Shown piece after piece: positions 37,889 through 47,895 of a stretch of 64,000 bases of DNA (position 1 is its first letter; every line of letters begins with the position of its first letter). The stretch spans positions 2,046,001 to 2,110,000 of the forward strand of contig JANTQE010000001.1 in assembly GCA_032988195.1 (NCBI GenBank), given 5' to 3'. This stretch comes from Arachnomyces sp. PD_36. Taxonomy: Eukaryota; Ascomycota; Eurotiomycetes; Onygenales; Arachnomycetaceae. The notes under the pieces were generated by a model. The model was not told where the DNA came from. It saw only the letters and a program-made list of their open reading frames with translations, and did no database searches. A program made the position numbers and the translations under genes.

Positions 37889-40800
37889 TCACCTACCAAA
37901 CTCCAAGCTCGGTATGATAACAGGCCCAAACTTAACCACACCCCCGTGAGCCCCCTCCCCTTGAACCATAAAATCCGTCGCTAGACTTAACTTCCCAGTC
38001 CCAGCCTGGCCCGTAAGATTATTGGTCCCTCCATACGCACCACCTTGCACAGCGTCGGGATCATAGGCCACAATAGCCACATAGTTCCTCCTACCCATCA
38101 GTTTCCGATGCTCACGGGGCTGGCCCGTAACATCTGTGGTGAAGATTTCCATCATATCTTCCTTTGTGTCGGTTGGGACGGAGGGGGTGGAGCGTTGCCC
38201 GTTGGCGGGGACGTAGAGTTGCCTATTGTTGTGGAGCATTTTGATGATGTATGAGGGGGGTGGGGTGTTGACGACAGCGGAGGAGATGAGTTGGTACATG
38301 GTTTTGTGGTCGGAGGGGTGGGCCGGGTCGTGGACGAGGCCTGCACCACAGCAGTTCACTGCTCCGGAAAGGAAGGTCATGCGGATGGATTTTTGTTGGG
38401 CGATTCCTTGGAGGGTGCGGATTAGGTAGGTTCGTTCCAGGTCCTGTGGGAGGGAAGTTAGTATATGGTTTAGGTCTAAGAAGAGGATGGTTTTATAGAG
38501 TTACGTACCTTGGATTCATGGGTCCATTGATCGCGGAGTTCGTCGAGGATATCGATATCCCCAAAAGGACTTAGGATCCCTCCCATTAATCCAGATTTTC
38601 CAACCGCCCTCTTCACAGAGTCAAATCCAGATCCAACAGCTCCCTTCGCGCCAACTACACCAGCCACCGAACTCGTCACTTTCCCGAGCACGTTGTAAGC
38701 TCCAGTCACTGCCTTCTTCCCAGTTGCTACGGTATGAGCTATCTGCTCTGCGCTGTCAAGTCGAGGGTAGATAAGAGGAACGGCAATCATCCAGATACAG
38801 TGCTGAACGCTTGGAGGAAGGGTCGCGACCTTAGGGAAAAGGCCCTGATAAGTCGGGCCGGCCATAACTTGGTGTGGGTTACGCTCTGATCTACAGTCTG
38901 GTCCGACCACGACAACGGCTGGTCCAAGATACTTGACGAAATGCCAACCAGTCCCTGTGATTGTAAAGAGATCCATCTCGTTACTGACGTTACGAAGAAT
39001 CTCGAGGGTGGTATGGTGCTGGAATAGGAGGTACATCTCGATTCCAATTCGTCCGATATTCTTAAACATGTTTGAGAATTGCATGTATTCTGGATAAGAA
39101 CCAAATCCATCGAACCTGTAACCTATGTTAGTAAAAGAAGATTTCTAGAGTCAAAGTGGGCAAACTCACAGGTCATGGTCATCAATCTGCAAGATATGAG
39201 GTATCTGCGCAAAAGCTTCCCTCAAGTGTGGCTGATCGAAGTGACTGGTATAATAATGGAAATAGGCGTGTGAAATATCCTCTTCATGAGCAGCTGTCCA
39301 AGCTGCGTTCTTCCTAGCGTCCTTACCACTCATGGCTAGCCACTGCTTGAGCGACGGGATTTCCTTCCACACGCGATCAGCGGATATCTGACTCCCAAGA
39401 CCAAGCTGGGCATGGAACCCTCCGCATTCAACATGTTTCTGCATGATATCCTTCCACATAAACCCAACACCTCCCAGGCGAGCTCTTTCATTTGCGTTGA
39501 CATTGAGAGAGAATTCATTTCCAGAAGTTGCGACGAAGCGCCAATTAGTCTCGTATCGGCCAGCGACAAGGAACTCATAACGGGTGCATCCAAGATGGGA
39601 TGTAATTGCGTAAGTCCATTTTGCTGGACCAGCGTCGTCCATTTTAAGATCGACCTCATATTTATAGAACGTCCATCGTTGGTGAACTGAGATATTGGTT
39701 GCCTTCAATTGTCGAGGGTTGGGGGACAGATCGACGCTCTGGTGGATATGAATCGTCGGCGGTTGTGGAGCATCCGTGACAAGTAATATTGAGCCCAGCC
39801 AAAGCCCATTTTCAACGTCCATGTTCGTGTATCGAAGATAAGGGCCAAAATAGACGCCGTTGGTAGGCGCCACCTTATATAAATCCACACCACTGCTTGG
39901 GGGAGGCCCAGTGAATCCGGACGGCCCTGAATTTAAGCTCATTACACTACCTTCGTACCCGGGAGTGATAGGAAGACCTGGGGACGTCAATGGCTTCCCT
40001 CCAAATGCGGATAGACCGGGCGAAGCGAGTGCATGACCACCGTAGGAGCTGGCCGATGGAGAAAGAGGTTCATTAAGGTTTAGAGGTGTAGGACCTTTAG
40101 GGAACTCCCATTGCGTCGATTGGGTGGGCAGATGGATGTAATAATATTGCCCAGAATTCGGGTCCAGGTGGGCAATCCATCCTTCGGGGAGAGGTGGAGG
40201 AGATGCGGGTGGGACACTGGATGGGGCTGGAGATGCATTTGCGGTCGCTTGCTGTGGAACCTGTTGCCCATTCTGGGTGCTCTGTGGTGAAGCCGCTGGG
40301 TGTTGTTGTCTGGGGTCATTCGCAAATGCTGGATGATTCTGCGTGTCTGTAACTGGAACAGCAGCAGCGGGGGCGGCATTAGCAGCAGTGGTGGGAGCTG
40401 GAGTATGCCTGGATTGAGCAGCTGCAGCTGCAGCCGCCTGGGCCTTCTCGTTTGGATAGCCTTGGCCCGCACTAGATCCAGAAACACTGGAATACGCAGG
40501 AGGTGGGGAGGAGCTGACATGCATCCGTTGAAAGTCCTGTTCCAGGGCGTTCTGTGGTATCCCTCCAGCTCCAGGCTGCACGTTTTGGTATGGGGTGCCA
40601 GTTTGTCTTGGTGGTGGAGATTGTGTCGAAGGCTGACCGGTAGCTTCTCCCGGTCCCTGATAGACAGTCGGTGGGCCATGTGGTTGTGTTCCAGGAAGCT
40701 CAGTGGGAGTCCACGGCCTCGTCCCCTGTGTGTTTTGCTGACCAGTTCGTGGTTGTTGCCCCGAATACTGATGGGCTCTCTGTTGAGCCGCAGCGTTTTG

Positions 40801-41586
40801 CGCCTGTAGGCTTGTCAAAGTGGATGTACCGGCAATCCCTGCAGCAGCATATCTCGCTTCAATATCCGAGGCGGGTTGTTGGCCTGGTCCTGCCACTGGT
40901 GTCTCAGGCGGTGGAGGAGACCCTCGCTGCGCTTTGGTTGTAGAAGTGGAGGCTGTGGAGCTGATTCGGTTGACGGAGCTTTGGTTCGCGACCTGAAGGT
41001 TCTGGTTCTGGGGAACCGCTGTAGCGGGCGCATCGGAAGCTTGGGCGGGCGGTGGCCAGTACTGTTGGTGGTATTGTGGGTACGGGTTGATAGGTGCGGA
41101 CTGTGGAGGCTCTGGTTGTTGCGGGCGTTGTAAACCCCTCTGGAATAAGCCGTCATTATCTGCTGCTTGCTGCGCCGCAGACTCTGGCAGTGGCTTCGGG
41201 GCGTTTCCACGCCTTTCGGCGAGGGTCGATTGCTTCGATTCTCGACCTTCTCGAGGTCTCAACGCTGCGGGGTAGCCTTGGGGTGTTTGGTATCCAGCAG
41301 AACCAGATGAGCCGGGGGAATTACGACCATAGTCGGGCGAGGCGACTCTACCTCCGTTATCAGGATAGGGGGGCTGGGAGCTCGGTTGCGACTGCTGGGG
41401 TAGGGTTTGACGGTCGTCGGGGTATGGGAGGGACGACGTCGACTGGTTTGCGGTATGCTGGGCGGCAGGGGACGAGGAGTCTCTTTTGCTTATCCTCAGA
41501 GGGCTGACGACGGGTGAATCGGTTCCTGACGTCGGACTGGTGAGAAACATCTCATCATCCTTGCCTTGCTGGCCGCCGTAACTCAT
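37889..41586 (-). CDS. WW domain plus PhoD-like phosphatase fusion protein
   Basis: Three exons (41586-39170, 39115-38509, 38443-37889) give 1192 residues. The first 460 are disordered, rich in Gln, Pro, Ser and Ala. A WW domain follows at about 463-497 (LPEGWIAHLDPNSGQYYYIH then TQWEFPKGP), with both signature Trp; WW domains bind Pro-rich peptides. From about 560 to the end runs a PhoD-like metallophosphatase domain: LYKVAPTNGVYFGPYLRYTN, WTYAITSHLGCTRYEFLVAG, the metal-site motif HILQIDDHDLFDGFGSYPEY that spans intron 1, and MTFLSGAVNCCGAGLVHDPA. There is no signal peptide, so unlike secreted PhoD enzymes it is probably intracellular. Substrate unknown. Intron joins restore DDHDLFDGFG and SKDLERTYLI. 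A TATAAATA lies about 126 bp upstream. Confidence 0.9.
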
Positions 41587-42499
41587 CGTGGGCGCAAGAA
41601 TGTGAGCGCAAGATCCAGGAATTTCTGAGAGTTCAACCTAATCGCGATGAAGATGTTATTTTTAGACAAGAATTCCGCATGCGACCCGGTTTGCGCAGCT
41701 TAGAGAGTGTATATTTATAGCTATCTTTTCCCCTCGGCGCTTATGTATGGTGGTGGGGTGGTGAGGAGAAGTGGGAAGCTGGAGGGCAGGCGTGCACGGG
41801 CTGAAATACAACGAGATACAGAAGAAGAGAAAACCTTTGCTTCCGAGAAGGCGTAGATAAGGTCACTGAAGCGAAGCGAACTATTTATATAAACATCAAG
41901 AGAGAAGAAGAGGGCGATGGGGAAGAAGAGGCGACAGCTGAAGCCCGAGATGGATCACACAGCCGCCTAGGATATGCACGACAAGGCCGGGATAAGCCAT
42001 GTGATTGGTTGACCTGCAAAAACATCACGGCGCTTCGAGTGTCAATCATCATCGTCGTCTTTTCATCACTTCGTCGCCCTGCACAGGCAGGGGTAAATGA
42101 GTCGCCTTCTGCTAATAATTGTTGTTGGATCAGCAGAGAGATGGCCGGATCAAGGAACGAGCAGAAGCTCAGAGCTGCTTCCGCGGCTCAAGCCGTCCCA
42201 AAAACTGTTCCATGGGTATAGCCCGTTACCTGCACCCAAATGACGCACTCAGATGTGTTGCTTCCCAAAATACGCGTTCAATGGGACCAATATAGGTATT
42301 TTCAAGATTATAATTCTGTTGACCCAGCATAGAGTGCCAACGGGTTTAATATACAAGAACAAATTCGCGATTCTGATTATGACAAATTTTTGGTGGCTTT
42401 AACTCGATCCACATTCTCATATTTCCGCGCTTTCAAAATCTCCAAATATGCGAAATCCTGGGTTTAACGTGGGAATAACCTCAGAATGCTGGGGCTGGC
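41587..42499. other. Promoter region of the WW-PhoD gene and 3' flank of the cofactor C gene
   Basis: 913 bp. TATAAATA on the minus strand at 41712-41719 is a plausible TATA box; a second copy lies at 41882-41889. The stretch near 42009-42220 has frames without family features. No gene called. Confidence 0.5.
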
Positions 42500-44011
42500 T
42501 TACCCCGATGGTCGTCCGGATTCGGCGAACGGAGCGGTTAGCTTCTCGCTCCAGTCACGACTGACCTTTGTCGCGCGCAGAATATCATCCAAGGACCAGC
42601 CGGGACCTCCAGGGACTATTTCCGCCCACACCTCTTCAGGAACGGCGGTAGATTGGTCCAATAGGCCCCAATTAGGGCTGTGCTCGCTTTTGATCCATTT
42701 GAAATCCTCAACCTGGTCCCACAGATCCTGTCCTGAAGGTTGGTTCTGATCGAGAGCCTGTATTCGCAATCAGGAATATGATTAGCAATGCCTTTGGGAA
42801 CCACAGCAACGCAGGGAGCCTGAACAATCATCTACTTACATATGCCCGTGGTATCCTTCCAAACCGGACATTCTTACAATCCTCAATAATTGGCTTGCTC
42901 GAGCAGCTTAAGTAGATATCCACGTTCTCACAACCGTGCATACGAAATTGGTGGCACGATACCACAATTACACTATGGTCGACGTCCGTAATATGGGCAG
43001 GTCCGTTGACTTGACCACATATGAGTAGGCTCTCCTTGACCCCCTTGATGGTGAGACTGGCATACGGCTTTCCGTTCGCAGTGGGGATAGACATATCAAC
43101 CACACAATGTTGGAGGCCCGTTATAGATGCGGGGACGGTTGAGCGGGACGCAGACGCTGGAAGCAATATATGAAGACCAGAATGAGAATTTACAGACACC
43201 GATGAGGCAGTTGAAAATGTAGGCCGGCGTATGGACGAGGTCTGCGGCTGGGAAGGCATCGGCTCGTCCGTATCCTCGACTGCTACGGCTGGGAATGAAG
43301 TTGGTGCCAATTCTGGTCTCTGCCGTGGTTGCGAGGTCTCGCCCGGAGGTGTAGGTGCATAGTTGGGTGTTGGATTAACAGAAGATTCAACGGAAGAGTT
43401 ATCTGGAGAACGGTATCCTGGGATATGGCGGCGACCTTGAGCCGCAATCTCAGCAGCGTCCGAGAGTGATATCGCCGAAGGGTTTTTCCTCGCCGTTCGA
43501 AAAGCGAACTTCGATCGTGGTGCTACCGCCGCGCGGGTTTCTGTGAGTTTATCCTGGAGGGCTTTAATCGCCTGGTGATTGATAACAGTTGGGTCAGCGT
43601 TCTCCCGATAATATGCAACCGGGGTTCGTGACATACGTACCTCTGCATATATACGTTGATCATAGGTAGGGATGTAGCTGGAGGCATCCTTGACTTCGTT
43701 GGACAACCTTGCTATTCCTGCTAAACAATGATCGGTGGCATCGGCACGCTCACCGCCCACCAGAGAGGTGTCGGCGAGTCTATTCATTTGATCTTGGAGG
43801 GCTAGACAAGAAAGACATCTGGTCAAGATGGGACAAACATTCCACCGGTAACAACGCCTAGGGTGAGAAAAGGGGAAATGAGGGGCCACTGGGACCGCGC
43901 ACCTGTGATCTCATGTTGAAAGTAGCGGAAGAATCGCTCCTTAAGTGAGATCTCGGATTTCGGTCCGGGTAGGACGTCGTCTATTGTAGCTGAACTTTCG
44001 GGATTCGACAT
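42500..44011 (-). CDS. Tubulin-binding cofactor C
   Basis: Four exons (44011-43903, 43801-43641, 43571-42840, 42757-42500) give 419 residues. Cofactor C stimulates GTP hydrolysis by tubulin in the cofactor D/E complex, releasing folded alpha/beta dimers. The amino part is a spectrin-like helical bundle (SLKERFFRYFQHEITALQDQ, then GIARLSNEVKDASSYIPTYD and AIKALQDKLTETRAAVAPRS). A disordered Pro/Ser linker leads to the C-CAP/TBCC beta-helix (about 250-345): LQHCVVDMSIPTANGKPYAS, SLLICGQVNGPAHITDVDHS and VIVVSCHQFRMHGCENVDIY, where QFRMH carries the catalytic arginine finger. The last exon has DLWDQVEDFKWIKSEHSPNW, the usual tail. Intron 2 is 69 nt with no stop and in frame; splicing it joins IYAE to AIKAL as in relatives. 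Confidence 0.93.
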
Positions 44012-45361
44012 TTTGGTTGGAGTTGGTGATATGCACTAGATTGGAGGTAGGTTTGGGCATCTACTGGAGTATTTTGACTTGGAAAATTAGAAGTCGCCCG
44101 AATTCTAAGGGAAGGAAGCCTGTGTATGTTGTCGCTGAAGTGCTTCCCTCACGATATTGGCACTTTGCGGGGTGATGCCAAAACGGGAGTTGGTGTTTTC
44201 AGCGGGGATTGAACCACGGGCGGTGGCTGTAGAAGAGAACGTATAGAAGTCAAGATGCGCTATATGCGTATTTTCGGTTGAAACGAAGAGTCGATTGGAC
44301 TTTTGCCTGTTGAAGATGAAGGAAGTACGGCTCGATTCTGGTCGTTGATGTCATCAACGTCAGTTCACGTGATGCCTTGCCCCTCCAAGCCCTAGTTTAC
44401 CAAAATAGGAAATGAGAGATGATGTTGGGTTTCGGGCCGATGCATCCCTTCGGCTTCCCGCATTTACTCAGTTCACTCAGGATTCGAGCATCGGCTTCGT
44501 GAAACCTCGGGGAGATAGACCGCACCACATGTTCTCCTCCGCCCTTAAGCAGGCTTAGGGGAAACCATCTAACGGGAAGAGTCTTCCTGTTTTATTCAAG
44601 TTCGATGGCCTGCGGAACGTGATGATTTGCAGAGGATGAAGGCTACGATAATTGGGTAACTGGACTTGAGCCCAGAACCAAATTCCCAAGAGATACTGGA
44701 GATAATTAAAGGGCTTTTGGGTTCCCTTTTCCTTTATCCTTGAGAAGGCCCATCGCTTGCGACTCTGCACGACTATCACTTCCATTGTTGTGGCTAGCGA
44801 CCGAGCTTCACTGGTACCGAATAATTTCCGTTTCACGCGACTGCGAAAGCGAAGTTCGCATTGCAACCAGGGTAGCATCGCTTTCTGGAGTGCCCCTGAC
44901 GCCGGCAGATTGGATGGCACATGTTGCAATGTTCCGATTTCTTGGTTTGCGCTGGCCTTTTCCTTTCCCTTGAGGCCGCTCCTTCATTATGTCTCTGAGC
45001 TTTCTGCTGTTGACTCGATGACGAGGCTGAAGATCCAGTGTGATAAACGGGGTTTGGCCCGTCTCGATACGAGGTCGTCTGGCGGCATCTCCGCCGAGAC
45101 TGAACTAAATCCTGACTACAAGGCGCGACCGGTCATGGAGCAATGAGAGGCGCAGTCGGTCGGGGATTTGACCCTCAATCACGTAAAATAATTTTAGCCC
45201 CAATTCTTGGGGATTTGTCAAAATTTTGGCAAAATATCTTCGAGATTGTGCTCCAATGTTTTCCCTCGTTTTGGAGTGCTCTCCTGCCTTCTCTTGACGT
45301 TCCTCGATCCCGAGCTTCTGGGCCTATGACGCGGATTCCTTCCGCGAAGACGGCGAACAAG
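44012..45361. other. Intergenic region, divergent promoters
   Basis: 1350 bp between the cofactor C start and the Kre9-like start. Frames at 44555-44929 (minus) and 44757-45146 (plus) cover the same bases, use poor starts and show no family features. A TTCACGTGAT box lies near 44363. No gene called. Confidence 0.45.
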
Positions 45362-46293
45362 ATGTCATCTCATATACTTCGCTTTCTGAACATCCTGGGG
45401 TTTGTTGCTCTAGCTGCAGGTCAGTTTGGATTGCTCACTTTACACCTGGAATCAGGAACCTTCGAGGTACTGACACAAATTCGCGATCAGGATTTGAAAT
45501 TACTTACCCAAAACCCGACGACACGGTCTCTGTATGGAACGGCGCTGGGGAAGCTGGCATTCCCATGACATGGACGTATAATTCGACCGACGATACCAGC
45601 ATCCCACTTTATATCTACTATATAGAAGTCGGGCCGCGAGGGGAAGAAGCCCCGACCAAAACGTGGAAAGACATTGATATCAAACGGGAAGAGTTTAATA
45701 TCCAAGCTGATTTTGGCATCGCATCGTCGTATATGATTCGGGTCATCCACGGCCAAAATGAGTACGTGGCTGACGACTTCGACATATCGCTCACCGGAAA
45801 TGATGATGATGAATCCACACCCACCACGAGCTCCGAAAGCTCTAGAACGACGACAGGCTCTGAAACCTCTACGGCCGAAACAGAGACTAAATCGACCCCT
45901 ACCGCTACTTTAATAACCAAACCCGCAAATACACCGACAACTACCTCCGATCCCACCAATCCTCCAGACCCCACGTCTACCGATGAAGGAGACAACCCTA
46001 GCGGTGGCCTAGATACTGGAGCTAAAGCAGGCATCGGCGTAGGTGTCAGCGCAGCTGCGATCATAGGTTTGGCAGCGGGGTTCTTTTTCGCTCGGTCAAA
46101 GAAGAACCGCCCAGAACCTGTTTCTGAGGAGAAGGATACCAAGACCGTTCCGCCTCACAATGCCCCTGCTGAAGTGAGCGCGGATGCCGAGGTTGCAAAA
46201 CCGCCCGAAAAGCAGCTTCAGCAGCAAGAACTGGACGGGAACCAAAAATACGAGCTTCCATCTAATTCTCCTCCTAGCGAGCTGCCAGCATGA
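45362..46293 (+). CDS. Kre9/Knh1-like extracellular domain, Ser/Thr stalk, single membrane segment
   Basis: Two exons (45362-45419 and 45491-46293, 71-nt intron) give 286 residues. MSSHILRFLNILGFVALAAG is a signal peptide. It is followed by a beta-sandwich: FEITYPKPDDTVSVWNGAGE, IPMTWTYNSTDDTSIPLYIY, FGIASSYMIRVIHGQNEYVA, like the Kre9/Knh1 domain seen in fungal wall proteins. A Ser/Thr/Pro-rich stalk (about 140-215), likely O-mannosylated, leads to one membrane helix (GIGVGVSAAAIIGLAAGFFF) with a basic stop-transfer and a Gln/Glu/Lys tail. This layout is that of type I wall-associated or sensor-like membrane proteins. The intron join gives LAAGFEITYPKP. Function is inferred: wall glucan assembly or sensing. 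Confidence 0.88.
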
Positions 46294-46613
46294 GCGGGAA
46301 ATTATGCTTGTACGTCGATTTCGCGTGTGAATGTTTTCATTAGAACTTATACCCGGGCATGGTGAACATACAGAGGTGGGATATACCTGGTGAGGGGATA
46401 AAGACTATTGTTTTAGAACGACTTTAATATTAATAATTGTTAACAAAGCTTGATGGGGATTTCCCAATTGAATAGTTACTCCCGATCTCTATTACAAGAC
46501 ACAATCAACTTCTCCGCCTGGCCTATAACTGTCGAGGAAGAACCTAATTTTGAACGCAAATTATACGCACACTGGCTCTCTCCTAGGAAACCGTGGAGGA
46601 TACATGGCCTCCG
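46294..46613. other. Convergent intergenic region
   Basis: 320 bp between the Kre9-like gene and the hydrolase gene, AT-rich around 46420-46445. No gene seen. Confidence 0.4.
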
Positions 46614-47501
46614 TCAAACTGAGAAGAACTCCCGGATGCACCCCAACGTCACCTCTGGCAGTTCCTCCGGGATATAATGACCGCAATATGCTGTCCTGAC
46701 GTCGACTTCCCCAGTGGCGTGAACAGCGGTCCACTCAGCTTGGACATCAAAACATTTCCCGACAATGCCATCGTTGCCATAGAGTACCATCAAAGGGCAT
46801 TGTATATGCCTCCCATTCTTAATATCTCCCTCAGCTTCTTCTAAGTCGATAGTCGCACCCGCTCTGTAGTCCTCGCACGTCGCATGAACCGTTTCGGGTT
46901 GTTTCATAGGCTCAAGATATGCTTTAAGAGCGTCGGGATGGAATATCTGTAAGCCCTGAGGATGCCTGTTCAACATCCCTTCCGTAAACTTAACCGGGTC
47001 ATGATTTATCATGTCTTCCGGAATCGGAGCTTTCTGTATCAAGAAAAACCAATGGAAATATGCCTTCGCAAATTGGAAGTTCGTCTTGTTGTACATGGCC
47101 AGGGTCGGGCAAATATCCAAGAGCATCACTTTGGTGACAGACTGCGGGTAATCAACGCACAGTTTGTGTGCTACTCGGGCGCCGCGGTCGTGTCCGCATA
47201 GGTAGAATTCGGGGATGCCCAGTTCAGTCATCACCGTAACACAGTCGCGTGCCATGACAGACTTTGAATAGGCTTTGTGACTCTCGTCCCCAGCGGGTTT
47301 CGACGACATGCCATAGCCCCGTAGGTCTAGGGCCACGACTGTGTACTGAGAAGCTAGTTCATCTGCGACGTGGTGCCAGATCATAGCGGTCTGGGGATAG
47401 CCATGAAGTAGGAGAAGCGCCGGGCCCGATCCACCTTTCACCCCGTGGATGGTAATTCCGGGTTCAACGTCAATATAGAAGGTTTTGAAATTTGTAAACA
47501 T
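46614..47501 (-). CDS. Alpha/beta hydrolase, haloacetate (fluoroacetate) dehalogenase-like
   Basis: A single exon of 295 residues starting MFTNFKTFYIDVEPGITIHG; an in-frame GTG nine bases upstream is not used. Motifs follow fluoroacetate dehalogenases: oxyanion LLLHGYPQTAMIWH, nucleophile motif GHDRGARVAHK with Asp about 105 and both Arg (106, 109), acid Asp about 129 (LLDICPT), halide-site pair His150-Trp151 in AYFHWFFLIQ, Tyr about 212 in CEDYRAGATIDL, and catalytic His in CGHYIPEELPE. Known bacterial enzymes hydrolyse fluoroacetate to glycolate and fluoride by this set. Related soluble epoxide hydrolases carry different cap residues. Substrate is therefore predicted, not shown. No signal peptide, so cytosolic. 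Confidence 0.85.
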   Translation of the reverse strand: MFTNFKTFYIDVEPGITIHGVKGGSGPALLLLHGYPQTAMIWHHVADELASQYTVVALDLRGYGMSSKPAGDESHKAYSKSVMARDCVTVMTELGIPEFYLCGHDRGARVAHKLCVDYPQSVTKVMLLDICPTLAMYNKTNFQFAKAYFHWFFLIQKAPIPEDMINHDPVKFTEGMLNRHPQGLQIFHPDALKAYLEPMKQPETVHATCEDYRAGATIDLEEAEGDIKNGRHIQCPLMVLYGNDGIVGKCFDVQAEWTAVHATGEVDVRTAYCGHYIPEELPEVTLGCIREFFSV

Positions 47502-47895
47502 AATGTTCACTCTCTTTTAGGGCTCGTGGCATCAATGTTTCATATAGCGGTATAGCGGTCTAGAGTTGAATACCAACAGAGCTTGTCTTTATCTGACTCT
47601 TTCCTGGAAGTTCCCCTCCTACTCCGTCGCCATCCCCAACGACAATTATTCATCACTCGGCCCGAGCCAGAGGTTCGGCAAACCGCCCCACACCCTGAAG
47701 TCTGACGTCATATCGACATGGCTACAAAGCCGGGCAGCACTATGTTAAGCTTGAATCATATAATTCTATCTATAGTCCAGCAGAAATAGCGGTTAGATAT
47801 AGTGGAGGTCATATTTACAAGCATGGCTACTCTCCCCGCAGGCTTTTTCACGTGGGACCAAGCATATATATATTTATTCAATGCTAAAAAGCTAC
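47502..47895. other. Intergenic region upstream of the hydrolase gene
   Basis: 394 bp containing the promoter of the dehalogenase-like gene and the 3' flank of ECM29. TATATATATTTATT near 47866-47878. No gene seen. Confidence 0.4.
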
